This document shows positions 16,597 through 25,983 of a stretch of 64,000 bases of DNA, one piece after another. The notes below the pieces were generated by a model. That model worked only from the letters and a program-made list of their open reading frames with translations, searched no databases and had not been told where the DNA came from. Numbering within the stretch: the stretch's first letter is position 1; each line of letters starts with the position of its first letter. The translations under genes were made by a program, and so were the position numbers. The stretch lies in contig NZ_FONY01000003.1 in the NCBI RefSeq assembly GCF_900113045.1, positions 62,001-126,000 of the forward strand. Direction: 5' to 3'. This DNA is from Thermoflexibacter ruber. Its GTDB lineage: Bacteria > Bacteroidota > Bacteroidia > Cytophagales > Thermoflexibacteraceae.

Positions 16597-18606
16597 TTAA
16601 TGGTTTACTATTTTAACACTATTTCTGTATGCTATATCTAAACTCTTTATCATCTCATTCCACAAATGAAAATCCTTGCTGGTGATAAAAAGTACATTGC
16701 AATACATCTTTTTAGTCATGATAAGCTGATTTTCCTTGACTGCATACTCGATAGAAAAGCCAAACTTTTCATTTTGGAAGCTACTGTTAGGCGGGATAAA
16801 TTCAATTTTACAGTCCTTAGGGACATTCACTACATAACAACGAACATCATTGAACTTATATTCGATTTCCCTATCAGTTTTTCTTTTCCCAATGTCTATC
16901 ATTTCATATTGCCACTTTCTATCCAAATGCAAATTCAAAAAAATCTCCTTACCTGCTATTTTTGTATGTTTTTCCACTAAAAAATCATAGGCAATGTCTA
17001 TTTGCTGGTCGTTTTCCTCTGCTAAGTAGTAGGTGATTTGACCTACTTCTGGGTGCAGGTAATCACACCCTAAGAGTCGGACAAGATTATTTTTTTGTTC
17101 TTCTTTCTTTTTCTCTAAAATGTCCAATCCTGCGTTTGATTTATAGTATCCTGTAAGCAACATTTTGCCTTTGGCTTTGATATTTTCACCAACTATATCT
17201 ACATAAGAGGTATCTATCAGTACATTCTCTTCGCTTTTTACCACAGGCACAGTAGCAATTTCGTAGTGTAGAGAGTCTATTCCTATCATAGCTTCTTTAC
17301 CTTGAATCATTGCTGTAGGCATGTTAAAAGGTAAATAACTATCAGTGGCATCTAAAAAGATATTTTCTCCGTCAATTTTTGCAGTGGCTATCATGTGATT
17401 GTCCACCATAGGGGTAGGGACATCATAGTAGGTATAGGGTAGCTTTCTTGTGCCTATCCAAGTCAAGTAGGCTGGGATATTTGCCATTTTTAACATAGTA
17501 ACGATAATACTTGACATGTCTTTGCAATCCCCATGCCTATTTTTGAATACTTCTGAGGCACTTTTGGGGATAAAACCACTCAAGCCATCTTCTATAGCTA
17601 TGTATTTGATATGATTTTGCACCCATTGGAAGATGGTTTTGGCTTTTTCTCTGTCTGTAGGTTTATCTTTGACCAAAGTATCTACTAAAACTTGCATCTC
17701 TGCCAAAACTTCCTTATTCACATCTTTGGTGAGCGAGTAATACCACTGATAGAGGCTATTAGCATTTGCCAATAAAGGTTTCTTTTTTATTTCTGTAATA
17801 TAAGCGATGATATGAGGCTCGTAGTAGCTTAAACTTGGGGCATCTTTTTCTATTTTATACTCTGCCAACTTATCTGCGCGCCAAGTATAAATGATTTGCT
17901 CTCCTACTTTTTTCTTTGTGAAATTTACATTTACTCCTTGCGTTCCATAAAGTTTATAAGCTATTTTGATGTCTTTATGCACTACAAGTACATATTCTGA
18001 TTTCTCCACAGGGACATAAGAATTGAGATAAAAAACACCTAAAAAACGCGGTTCTTTGATAACCTCTTTGTAGTTTAGCACTGTTAAAGCCCCCGGTGCA
18101 ACAGCAGGAAAAAGAAAAGTTTTTTCTTTGTAATCATCATAGAACCAGTTTTTTGAAACAATACTACTTGTTACGTAGTCTTTTTCTTGTACCTTGATTC
18201 TCTTGAGTTTGCTATTTTCATAGACTTGTGTATAAGCATTGATATTGAGTATCTGGTTAAATTTTGAAAAAGGCACAGACTCTGTGGCATACTGTTCGGA
18301 TTTATTTTTGAGATGCAACATCTCAAAACGATTCTCGGCGACAATACTTATGCTGTCATTCTTTTCAAATCCAATGTTTATCGTTTTTCTTTTTAGTGTA
18401 AAAATGGCTTTTGCATTTGGGTAGGTTTTTTGCATCTGGTTCAGGTAAGCATGATGCGAAACGTTTGGACTATTTATTGGTTTAGGCTGACCAGAGATAG
18501 GGTGGGTAATAGCCCACAAGCAAACTACTATAAGAAAAAATAGCATAGTCTGTTTGCCTTTTATGCTCTCAGAAAAAAGCCATATCAATAAGGGAGTCCT
18601 GTTCAT
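16597..18606 (-). CDS. DUF3857 / transglutaminase-like protein (catalytic triad present)
   Basis: The 669-aa exported protein has an N-terminal hydrophobic segment, a DUF3857 domain (about 60-260) and a transglutaminase-like domain. Candidate catalytic residues are Cys361 (in NRHGDCKDMSS), His404 (in VDNHMIATAK) and Asp419 (in IFLDATD). A C-terminal DUF3858-like sandwich follows. It is 95 bp upstream of a paralogue without the Cys, and the two form a tandem pair. Members are thought to be peptidase- or transglutaminase-like envelope proteins; no substrate is known. A start at residue 21 (MLFFLIVVCL) would give a more normal signal peptide. Confidence 0.82.
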   Translation of the reverse strand: MNRTPLLIWLFSESIKGKQTMLFFLIVVCLWAITHPISGQPKPINSPNVSHHAYLNQMQKTYPNAKAIFTLKRKTINIGFEKNDSISIVAENRFEMLHLKNKSEQYATESVPFSKFNQILNINAYTQVYENSKLKRIKVQEKDYVTSSIVSKNWFYDDYKEKTFLFPAVAPGALTVLNYKEVIKEPRFLGVFYLNSYVPVEKSEYVLVVHKDIKIAYKLYGTQGVNVNFTKKKVGEQIIYTWRADKLAEYKIEKDAPSLSYYEPHIIAYITEIKKKPLLANANSLYQWYYSLTKDVNKEVLAEMQVLVDTLVKDKPTDREKAKTIFQWVQNHIKYIAIEDGLSGFIPKSASEVFKNRHGDCKDMSSIIVTMLKMANIPAYLTWIGTRKLPYTYYDVPTPMVDNHMIATAKIDGENIFLDATDSYLPFNMPTAMIQGKEAMIGIDSLHYEIATVPVVKSEENVLIDTSYVDIVGENIKAKGKMLLTGYYKSNAGLDILEKKKEEQKNNLVRLLGCDYLHPEVGQITYYLAEENDQQIDIAYDFLVEKHTKIAGKEIFLNLHLDRKWQYEMIDIGKRKTDREIEYKFNDVRCYVVNVPKDCKIEFIPPNSSFQNEKFGFSIEYAVKENQLIMTKKMYCNVLFITSKDFHLWNEMIKSLDIAYRNSVKIVNH

Positions 18607-19038
18607 TTTTTGCTGTTAATAATTTTTCAATAACACTTATCAGGGATAAAGCCTTATAAATACGAGGCTTATTGAGGATTGATAAGCAAATTCAGTACAA
18701 ATCTCTATTTTAAATTTGTATAAAAACACTACTTTTTTTACAAAATAGAATAAATCTTAAAAACGTTATAAATACTGCAAAATGAAAATTTTATTTCCTA
18801 TTTCAAATGAATAACACCATAGTAATATCTTGGATTTATACAAAATTAGCCGAGTACATTTCGCATTAAAATCATAATTTAGGATTATTACTATATTGTT
18901 TATGACTTTTCCAATAGTTGTTTCATCACTTTTTGTTTCAAGTTCTAATTTTTAAAAAGTATTGTATATTTTTCCAAAAATACCATTTTTTATTTAAAAT
19001 ACATAAAAACTTACATTTTTACTTTGCTTTTCCGAATG
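18607..19038. other. AT-rich intergenic stretch
   Basis: This 432-bp gap between two minus-strand genes shows no ORF with family resemblance, no convincing hairpin with T tract and no complete promoter match. It presumably holds the promoter of the DUF3857 gene. Confidence 0.4.
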
Positions 19039-20067
19039 TTAAATCTCATTGTAAAACTCTAAACCTTCTTTGATGTCGTCTATAGTAATAGGAATATCAT
19101 AGTTTGCCTTGCCTATTTCTGCGAGTAGGCTTGCCATAATAATACCTTTTTCATTTTTTTTGTCTTGAAAAGCATTTTTAATAATTGCTTCAAAATGACA
19201 AACTTCTATTTTAATTTTCCCAAAAGTTTTGATGATATAATTTTGTATTTCTGCTAACTCGGTACTTTGGATAAAGCCTTTTTTTACCGCTAACCATGCT
19301 TCTGCTATCATACCTATCGCAATAGCCTCGCCGTGCAAGAGTTTGTCTGTCAGTGGATTAGTTAGGTAAAACCCTTCTACTGCATGACCTATGGTATGTC
19401 CAAAGTTGAGAATCTTTCTTAGTCCTTTTTCTTTGGGGTCTTGCCTAACGACTTTTTCTTTGATGGAGATAGAGTGCGGAACAGTCTTATCCCAATTTTG
19501 ACTATGTATATCTTTGCTTATCAAATCTTTCCATGCTTGCTTATCTGCAATGAGGCAGTGCTTAATGACCTCAGCAAAGCCTGAACGCAACTCTCTAAAC
19601 GAAAGCGTTTGCAGAAATACAGTATCTATAAGCACTTTGGCGGGTTCTTGGAAAACGCCAATGTGATTTTTAAAAGCCCCAAAATCAATCCCTAATTTCC
19701 CGCCTACGCTTGCATCTACTTGGGAAAGCAAAGTAGTTGGGATTTGGATAAAGTCAATGCCGCGTTTGTAGGTTGCGGCGCAGAATCCCCCCATGTCCCC
19801 AATTACACCCCCGCCCAAATTGATAAGTAGTGCCTTGCGGTCAAACTCAGCATCTGTGAGTTTTTGCCAAATTTGTGTGCAGGTATTTAAGTTTTTTTGT
19901 TCTTCACCGCTCTGAATTTCAATAAGTTGGTGCTTAGGTAGTAGGTCTTTGAGCAAAGGGTAGCAGTGGGTTTTTGTATTTTCATCTACTAAGACGGCAA
20001 TTTGTGCATAAGATTGGATAAGTTCAGGAAGCGAATCTTTAATAGGTTGTATCAATATGTTTTGCAT
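19039..20067 (-). CDS. aroB: 3-Dehydroquinate synthase
   Basis: AroB converts DAHP to 3-dehydroquinate in the shikimate pathway using NAD+ and a divalent metal. Typical segments are visible: GGGVIGDMGGFCAATYKRGIDFIQIPTTLLSQVDASVGGK, KHCLIADK, the metal-site stretch LNFGHTIGHAVE, and LLHGEAIAIGM. The length (342 aa from the ATG at 20065-20067) is normal. A TTG three codons upstream could also serve, but ATG is preferred. No other aro gene is nearby. It is divergent from the efflux adaptor gene. Confidence 0.96.
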   Translation of the reverse strand: MQNILIQPIKDSLPELIQSYAQIAVLVDENTKTHCYPLLKDLLPKHQLIEIQSGEEQKNLNTCTQIWQKLTDAEFDRKALLINLGGGVIGDMGGFCAATYKRGIDFIQIPTTLLSQVDASVGGKLGIDFGAFKNHIGVFQEPAKVLIDTVFLQTLSFRELRSGFAEVIKHCLIADKQAWKDLISKDIHSQNWDKTVPHSISIKEKVVRQDPKEKGLRKILNFGHTIGHAVEGFYLTNPLTDKLLHGEAIAIGMIAEAWLAVKKGFIQSTELAEIQNYIIKTFGKIKIEVCHFEAIIKNAFQDKKNEKGIIMASLLAEIGKANYDIPITIDDIKEGLEFYNEI

Positions 20068-20299
20068 TTTGGTCAAAAGTAGCTTTATTGGGTAAATAAT
20101 TTCGGTTTTGGGCTATTGGTTTTTAATAAAATAAGCCCACTTTTAAACATTAAAGATACGATTATGGTTCTGCTTAAATAAACAAAATTGAATTTTTTTT
20201 ATTTTTACAATCAATATGATGTTAAATTTAAAATTTTTGCAAGAAAAAATTGTATTTTTAAAATATTGCTGATGGGGATTTTTAATCCTATTCAGAAAA

Positions 20300-20330
20300 T
20301 TGAAAAGTACAAAGTCATTACTTATCTTTG
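20300..20330 (+). promoter_or_regulatory. Bacteroidota-type promoter for the efflux adaptor gene
   Basis: TTG (20300-20302), 20 nt, TATCTTTG (20323-20330) fits TTG-N~20-TAnnTTTG exactly. It is 84 bp upstream of the adaptor start codon. Confidence 0.7.
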
Positions 20331-20414
20331 TCCAATTTTTTATGAAAACTTGCATATCAGCCAAACTTTACTTTTTCTTTCACATTTTTATCATGCTCAT
20401 TCATTAATAAGTAA

Positions 20415-21500
20415 ATGAAAAAAAATATACGTGTTCTTTCTATCATTATCATAGCACTCGTGTTGCTTTCTATTTTTGCTTACCAAGCAGGTTGGTTTGG
20501 GGCTACTGAGTCCGAAATAACTTTGCAGCCAGCAAGTAATGCGCCTAAAAATGCTCCGCCGCAGCCTATCAAGGCATACATAGTAAAGGAAGAGGTATTG
20601 GAGGACAAAATTACCGCCGTTGGCTCTGTGGCTTCTAATGAGGAAGTTTCGCTTGCTTGTGAAACCTCAGGAAAAATTACTAAAATTTTCTTTGAAGAAG
20701 GTTCTACCGTTACCAAAGGACAGTTATTACTTACACTAAACGATGCAGAATTGCAAGCACAACTCAAAAGAGGCATCATTCAAAAAGAGTTTTTGGAAAA
20801 GAGAAAGGCAAGAAATGAAAAATTGAGAGAGAGAGATGGCATTAGCGAAGAGGAATTTGAGCTTTTGAACGCAGAACTAAATAGGCAAATAGCTGAAAAT
20901 GAAGCTATCAAATCACGAATTGAGCAAACTAAATTGGTCGCTCCTTTCAGTGGGCGCATAGGCTTGCGCTATGTAAGCGAAGGTAGCTACATCAATCCAA
21001 ATACTAAAGTAGCTGATTTGATAGATATTAGCACTGTAAAGCTGAATTTTGCTGTGCCTGAAAAATACATGGGAACGATTAAGAAAGGAACGAAGGTAAA
21101 GTTTACTGTAGCGGGAAATGAGAAAAAAGAATACGAGGGAACGGTTTATGCGATTGAGCCTAAGATAGACGCCTCTACCCGTACTATCCAAGTGCGTGCT
21201 ATTTCCAACAATAGAGATAGTGAGATTTATCCCGGAGCTTTTGCCAATATTAGCATCGTACTCAACAAAATAGAAAAAGCCCACTTGATTCCTACTGCTG
21301 CTTTGATTCCAGAAATGAATCAGATGAAAGTATTTGTGGTCAGAGGTGGCAAGGCAGAAAGTGTGAACGTAATTACGGGAACACGTACAGAAAATAAGAT
21401 TCAGATATTAGACGGCTTGGCATTGGGCGATACCGTAATTACCTCTGGAATTTTGCAGATTCGGGCAGGCTCAGGGGTGAAGGTCGCAGAGATAGAGTAA
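20415..21500 (+). CDS. HlyD/MFP periplasmic adaptor subunit of an efflux pump
   Basis: The 361-aa product has an N-terminal membrane anchor (about 5-27). A biotinyl-lipoyl barrel-sandwich half follows (VGSVASNEEVSLACETSGKITKIFFEEGSTVTKGQLLLTL), then a helical hairpin (about 115-165), the second lipoyl half (KLVAPFSGRIGLRYVSEGSYI), a beta-barrel domain and a membrane-proximal domain. This is the RND-type adaptor layout. RND adaptors are normally followed by the pump gene; here the next gene is a DNA methyltransferase, so the adaptor is orphaned locally. The pump may have been displaced or lie elsewhere. Confidence 0.93.
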   Translation: MKKNIRVLSIIIIALVLLSIFAYQAGWFGATESEITLQPASNAPKNAPPQPIKAYIVKEEVLEDKITAVGSVASNEEVSLACETSGKITKIFFEEGSTVTKGQLLLTLNDAELQAQLKRGIIQKEFLEKRKARNEKLRERDGISEEEFELLNAELNRQIAENEAIKSRIEQTKLVAPFSGRIGLRYVSEGSYINPNTKVADLIDISTVKLNFAVPEKYMGTIKKGTKVKFTVAGNEKKEYEGTVYAIEPKIDASTRTIQVRAISNNRDSEIYPGAFANISIVLNKIEKAHLIPTAALIPEMNQMKVFVVRGGKAESVNVITGTRTENKIQILDGLALGDTVITSGILQIRAGSGVKVAEIE

Positions 21501-21689
21501 GGTTTATCATGTTAGATATTTGATGTTATACTCAAACAAAAGTGGTTTTGAAATTTTTTTCTCAAAAGTTCTTTTCTCAGCAGAAGAAAGGGATGGAGGT
21601 TGAGAAAAATCATTTTATTTTGCGTGTAGTGGTAATTTTAAGGACAACACCTGAAAAAATAAGACGTTACTGTAAAATAGACAAGGTAA

Positions 21690-23414
21690 GTGGCAATCAA
21701 CAAACTCATTTTAGGGGACTGTTTAGAAGTCTTGAAAACGATAGATAGCGAAACCATAGACCTCATTTACATAGACCCACCCTTCTTCTCTAACCGAACT
21801 TACGAGGTGATTTGGGGCGACAAGGGTGAAATTCGCAGTTTTGAGGACAGATTTAGCGGCGGCATAGACCATTACATCGCTTGGCTCAAAGATAGAGTAC
21901 AAGAAATGCACCGCACTTTGAAGCCCACAGGAAGTATTTTTGTGCATTGTGATTGGCACGCCAACGCCGAAATTAAGGTTTTTATCCTCAATAAAATATT
22001 TGGCGAAAAGAATTTTAGAGGTGAAATTGTTTGGCAACGAACAAATGCCCATAATGATGCAAAGAAAAAAATTGCGGTGCTAAAAGATTGTATTTGGTAT
22101 TATTCCAAATCAGAAACTTTTATCTACAACCCCATTTATGCGGCTTACAAAGGTGACTATTTAGAAAGTTCATATCGTTATCAAGATGAAAAAGGAATTT
22201 ACAAGTCAGATGATATGACGGGTGCAGGTATCAATCCTAATGATTTAGAATGGCGAGGTTATCACCCCAAAAACGTTGGGCGTAGTTGGTCTATCAACAA
22301 GGAAGCAGTGATAAAGTTAGTAGGTGAAGAAAAAGCCAAAACAATGAATAGTGCCGAGAAACTTGATTTATTGTATGCTAATGGACTGATAGAAATTACC
22401 AAAAACGGTACGCCAAGATTTAAAAGGTATTTAGATAAAAGCAAAGGGGTTTTATTGGGTGATATTTGGACAGATATAAATAATTTGCAAGCCCAATCAA
22501 AAGAGAAAATAGGCTACCCAACCCAAAAACCCGAAGCCTTGCTTGAAAGGATTATCAAAATGGCAAGTAGCGAAGGCAATACAGTTTTAGACTGTTTTTT
22601 AGGTGGTGGCACAACCGCAGTAGTTGCAGACCGACTGAACCGAAAGTGGATAGGCATAGACCAAAGTGTGCAGGCTATCAAAGTAACCGAATTGCGGTTG
22701 AACAAACAACAAGGTTTGTTTTCAAAGCCTTTTACGGTGCAACTTCATAAATACGATTACGATACCTTGCGTTACAAAGACGCCTTTGAGTTTGAAAATT
22801 GGATAGTAGTTCAGTTTGGCGGATTTGCCAACTCAAAACAGCGAGGCGATTTAGGGCTTGATGGCAGAACGAGAGAAAACCAACCCATACAAGTTAAACG
22901 TAGTGAAAATATGGGGCGAAATGTAATTGACAATTTTCACTCGGCAGTCATGCGTTACGACAAGGCATTGTACGAAAAAAACAAAGCTGAGCAGAAACCT
23001 GTGGGTTTTATCATTGCGTTTTCGTTTGGCAAAGGTGCAGTGCAGGAAGTTGCGAGATTGAAAAACGAAGAAAACGTAATCATCAAGTTGGTAACGGTGG
23101 AGGAAATAGTGCCGATTGCCAAAAAACCAACTTTGCAAGTGGAAATTAAGGACTTGGGAACAAGTAAAAATTTGCGAGAAATTGAGTTTTTAGCGACAGG
23201 ACAAAGCGAAGCAGGAATTGAATTTTACGCTTGGGACTTTGCCTACAATGAACAACAATTTTTGCCGACAGTTTTGCTTGACAAAGAGGGCAAACAGACT
23301 TACAAGTTCAAAGCAGGGGAACACCAAATTGCGGTGAAAGTGGTTGATAACGAAGGACTTGAAAGTTTGGAGGTAGTGAAACTAAAAATAAATAGAGTGG
23401 TAGAGAGAAACTAA
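21690..23414 (+). CDS. DNA methyltransferase fused to a nuclease-like domain and a PKD-like domain
   Basis: The 574-aa product starts at GTG; an in-frame TAA directly upstream (21687-21689) rules out a longer reading. Residues 1-340 are an N6-adenine/N4-cytosine methyltransferase of the beta type: DPPF (29-32) precedes the AdoMet motif VLDCFLGGGTT (299-309). Residues about 365-475 resemble a PD-(D/E)xK nuclease, with Asp387 or Asp391 in GDLGLDG and Gln-Val-Lys at 401-403 (PIQVKRS), after the FxNWIVVQFGG start. Residues about 495-571 look like a PKD/Ig-fold sandwich (EFYAWDF...HQIAVKVVDNEGLESLEVVKLKI), unusual for a cytoplasmic DNA enzyme. No separate restriction or specificity gene is adjacent. 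It may be a single-chain restriction-modification enzyme, possibly acquired. Confidence 0.85.
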   Translation: MAINKLILGDCLEVLKTIDSETIDLIYIDPPFFSNRTYEVIWGDKGEIRSFEDRFSGGIDHYIAWLKDRVQEMHRTLKPTGSIFVHCDWHANAEIKVFILNKIFGEKNFRGEIVWQRTNAHNDAKKKIAVLKDCIWYYSKSETFIYNPIYAAYKGDYLESSYRYQDEKGIYKSDDMTGAGINPNDLEWRGYHPKNVGRSWSINKEAVIKLVGEEKAKTMNSAEKLDLLYANGLIEITKNGTPRFKRYLDKSKGVLLGDIWTDINNLQAQSKEKIGYPTQKPEALLERIIKMASSEGNTVLDCFLGGGTTAVVADRLNRKWIGIDQSVQAIKVTELRLNKQQGLFSKPFTVQLHKYDYDTLRYKDAFEFENWIVVQFGGFANSKQRGDLGLDGRTRENQPIQVKRSENMGRNVIDNFHSAVMRYDKALYEKNKAEQKPVGFIIAFSFGKGAVQEVARLKNEENVIIKLVTVEEIVPIAKKPTLQVEIKDLGTSKNLREIEFLATGQSEAGIEFYAWDFAYNEQQFLPTVLLDKEGKQTYKFKAGEHQIAVKVVDNEGLESLEVVKLKINRVVERN

Positions 23415-23506
23415 AAAACTTTGCTATCTTTGGAAACGAAAGAGCGAAAACGAGCAAACGTAATGCCTTTTCTGTTAGCCATCTTATTTAATTCCTTTAT
23501 TTTATT

Positions 23507-24595
23507 ATGCTAATGAAAATCTTAATTGGATTGGGTATCTTATTGGGAGTAATAGTGTTGATAGCCGCTGTTGGAATGTATTACCTTTCACCTAATGAGG
23601 AAAAAGTATTAGATTTTATCAAAAATAATCCCTCCAAAACTTCTATACTCCTTGTGAGGAATGATACAGTGCTTGCTAAGCATAATGCTGATAAGGTAAT
23701 GCCTTTGGCAAGTACAGTAAAAATCATCATAGCCATAGAGTATGCCGCCCAAGCCGCAAGTGGGCAAATCAATCCTGATGAAAAGGTAAGTTTAGAAGAA
23801 TTAGATAAGTTCTATGTGCCTAATACCGATGGTGAGGCACATCCCTCTTGGTTAAAATCAGTGAAAGAGAAAGTTCAAAATAACCATATCAGTATCCGAG
23901 AGATTGCAAAGGGAATGATAGCCTATAGTTCTAATGCCAATACAGAGTGGTTATCAGAAAAATTGGGTTTGGATAGGATAAATCAAAGAATAGACAGCTT
24001 AGAATTAAAAAATCATACACCGATTTATTACATTGTTTCTTCTTTGTTTGTAGGTAAAGAAGCCTTCCCAATGCTCAAGGGGAAGGCATTGGAAGAAAAA
24101 TTAAAAGCACTCACGCCTGAGCAATACATTGGTTTCACAAGGGAAATTCATCAGAAACTTTTTACGGATACTACTTACAAACGGGAAGTAGGGGATATGA
24201 GCATGGAGATTCAAAAAGTATGGTCTGATAACCTACCAAGTGCTACTGTAACTGATTATATAAGTATTCTAAAGAAAATCAATAGCCGTACTTACTTTGA
24301 TGCTAATACACAAGCCTATTTGGACGAAGTCATGGAATTTTTGTTAGAAAATCCTGCTAACAAATCATGGCTTGAGCATGCAGGCATGAAAGGAGGCTCT
24401 ACTGCTTTTGTGCTTACCAAAGCCCTTTACGCCACAGACAAAAAAGGGAACAAGACAGAATTAGCCTATTTTATCAATGACTTATCTATCTTAGAGTCAA
24501 TTCGGATTCGCTTGAGTATGAATGAATTTGAGTTAAAAGTATTGACTAATGAAAACTTCAGAAAGAAGATAGCAAGTAGCTTAATGATGCCTTAG
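23507..24595 (+). CDS. Serine hydrolase of the class A beta-lactamase/PBP fold
   Basis: The 362-aa protein has an N-terminal membrane segment (about 4-27) and an extracytoplasmic beta-lactamase-fold domain. Motifs are Ser69-T-V-Lys72 (PLASTVK), SNAN (142-145, in the place of SDN) and KGG (295-297) followed by STAF. The class A Glu166-loop motif is not evident, so it is more likely a peptidase/esterase-like serine hydrolase than a resistance enzyme. The start could be the first or third codon Met. It is convergent with hisC. A TAnnTTTG box (23425-23432) lies upstream without a matching TTG. Confidence 0.85.
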   Translation: MLMKILIGLGILLGVIVLIAAVGMYYLSPNEEKVLDFIKNNPSKTSILLVRNDTVLAKHNADKVMPLASTVKIIIAIEYAAQAASGQINPDEKVSLEELDKFYVPNTDGEAHPSWLKSVKEKVQNNHISIREIAKGMIAYSSNANTEWLSEKLGLDRINQRIDSLELKNHTPIYYIVSSLFVGKEAFPMLKGKALEEKLKALTPEQYIGFTREIHQKLFTDTTYKREVGDMSMEIQKVWSDNLPSATVTDYISILKKINSRTYFDANTQAYLDEVMEFLLENPANKSWLEHAGMKGGSTAFVLTKALYATDKKGNKTELAYFINDLSILESIRIRLSMNEFELKVLTNENFRKKIASSLMMP

Positions 24596-24633
24596 TCCAT
24601 GACCTTGTTGTTCTTCTTTTCGCCCTCTATCTA

Positions 24634-25686
24634 CTACCCTTCGTATTGTCGTAACTGTTCTAAGAGTTTAGCATTTTCTTCTGCTGTACCTACGGTAATC
24701 CGCAAACTGTCCTCACAAAGAACAACCTTGGAGCGGTCTCTGACGATGATTTTTTGCGCTACCAAGTAATCATAAATTCCCTTAGCGTTGGTGGTTTTTA
24801 CCAAGACGAAGTTGGCATCAGAAGGATAGACACGGACAATGCAAGGTGTTTTTACTAAATTTGCTACTAATTTTTCTCTTTCTGCCAAAATAGTTTTTAC
24901 CATTGTGTCTTTTCTTTCTACATGGTCAAGAGCCTGTAAAGCAAGCTGTTGGGTAGCCTCATTGATATTGTAAGGAGGTTTGATTTTATTCAAAATCTGA
25001 ATAATCTCCTCAGAGGCAAAAGCCATGCCCAGCCTAAGTGCCGCCAGCCCCCATGCCTTAGAAAAAGTTTGCAAAACTACCAAATTAGGAAAGTCGCTTA
25101 GTTCTTCTATCCAAGAACCGTCTTTGGCGAAGTCAATGTATGCCTCATCTACTATGACTAAACCTCCAAAATTGCTCAATAGCAAGCGAATATGTACTTT
25201 TTTTAGGCTATTTGCTGTAGGGTTGTTGGGGGAGCAGACAAAAATAAGTTTAGTATTTCTATCTATTGCCTTCAATACAGCATCTATATCTATTTGAAAG
25301 TCAGGCGTAAGATTCACTTTCTTAGCTGTTACTAAGTTTAAATCTGCACTGACCTCGTACATTCCGTAGGTAGGAGGCATAAGGATTACGTTGTCTTGTT
25401 TAGGCTCGCAAAAAGCCCTGAAAAGCAAATCAATAGGCTCATCGCTTCCGTTTCCCAAGAAAATTTGGGCAGGTGAGCAGTTTTTGATAACTGCCAATTT
25501 TTCCTTGACTTTTCGTTGATAAGGGTCAGGATAGCGATTGAAACTTTCATTTTCCAATGCAGACCCTAAGGGGTTTTCATTGGCATCTAAAAAGATTCCT
25601 TCTGCTCCAGTATATTCATCTCTGGCTGAGGAGTAAGGTTTTAAAGTCAAAATGTGTGGTCTAACAAGGGTTTGTATGCTGAACAT
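24634..25686 (-). CDS. hisC: Histidinol-phosphate aminotransferase
   Basis: The 350-aa fold-type I PLP aminotransferase shows the HisC N-terminus (IFLDANENPLGSA), FLGNGSDEPIDLLFRAF, CSPNNPTAN, VVDEAYIDF, and the PLP lysine in TFSKAWGLAALRLG. In histidine synthesis it converts imidazole-acetol phosphate to histidinol phosphate; some relatives act on aromatic amino acids. No other his gene is nearby, so an aromatic role or a scattered his pathway are both possible. Confidence 0.93.
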   Translation of the reverse strand: MFSIQTLVRPHILTLKPYSSARDEYTGAEGIFLDANENPLGSALENESFNRYPDPYQRKVKEKLAVIKNCSPAQIFLGNGSDEPIDLLFRAFCEPKQDNVILMPPTYGMYEVSADLNLVTAKKVNLTPDFQIDIDAVLKAIDRNTKLIFVCSPNNPTANSLKKVHIRLLLSNFGGLVIVDEAYIDFAKDGSWIEELSDFPNLVVLQTFSKAWGLAALRLGMAFASEEIIQILNKIKPPYNINEATQQLALQALDHVERKDTMVKTILAEREKLVANLVKTPCIVRVYPSDANFVLVKTTNAKGIYDYLVAQKIIVRDRSKVVLCEDSLRITVGTAEENAKLLEQLRQYEG

Positions 25687-25983
25687 GACTTGTTTAGGCT
25701 ATTTTTTTCATATTAAAGGTGCTAAATAGCACAAACTTTTTATGAAAATCAAATACTTGCTCTAAAACTGCAAAATGCCAATGAGAAGAAAATTAGGACT
25801 ATTGCAATGACTATTATTGACTTCAATGGCTAATTAGTGTCTTTGAAACAACAAATTCTTAATTTTTACGTATTTATAATAACAAGATTGTTATTTAACC
25901 TTAAACTTTATTAGCTGACAAATTTGTTATTATGCGAGAATATACTCTATCTATTTGATAATCTAATTTTACCTTACCAAACA

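Noticed and set aside
20074-20081. Minus-strand TAnnTTTG match at the aroB start, suggesting a leaderless transcript
   Set aside because: There is no TTG at the required distance, and the match lies over the possible TTG start codon; chance match is likely.
21542-21748. 68-codon ORF running into the methyltransferase gene
   Set aside because: Different frame from the recognisable methyltransferase, with no family pattern.
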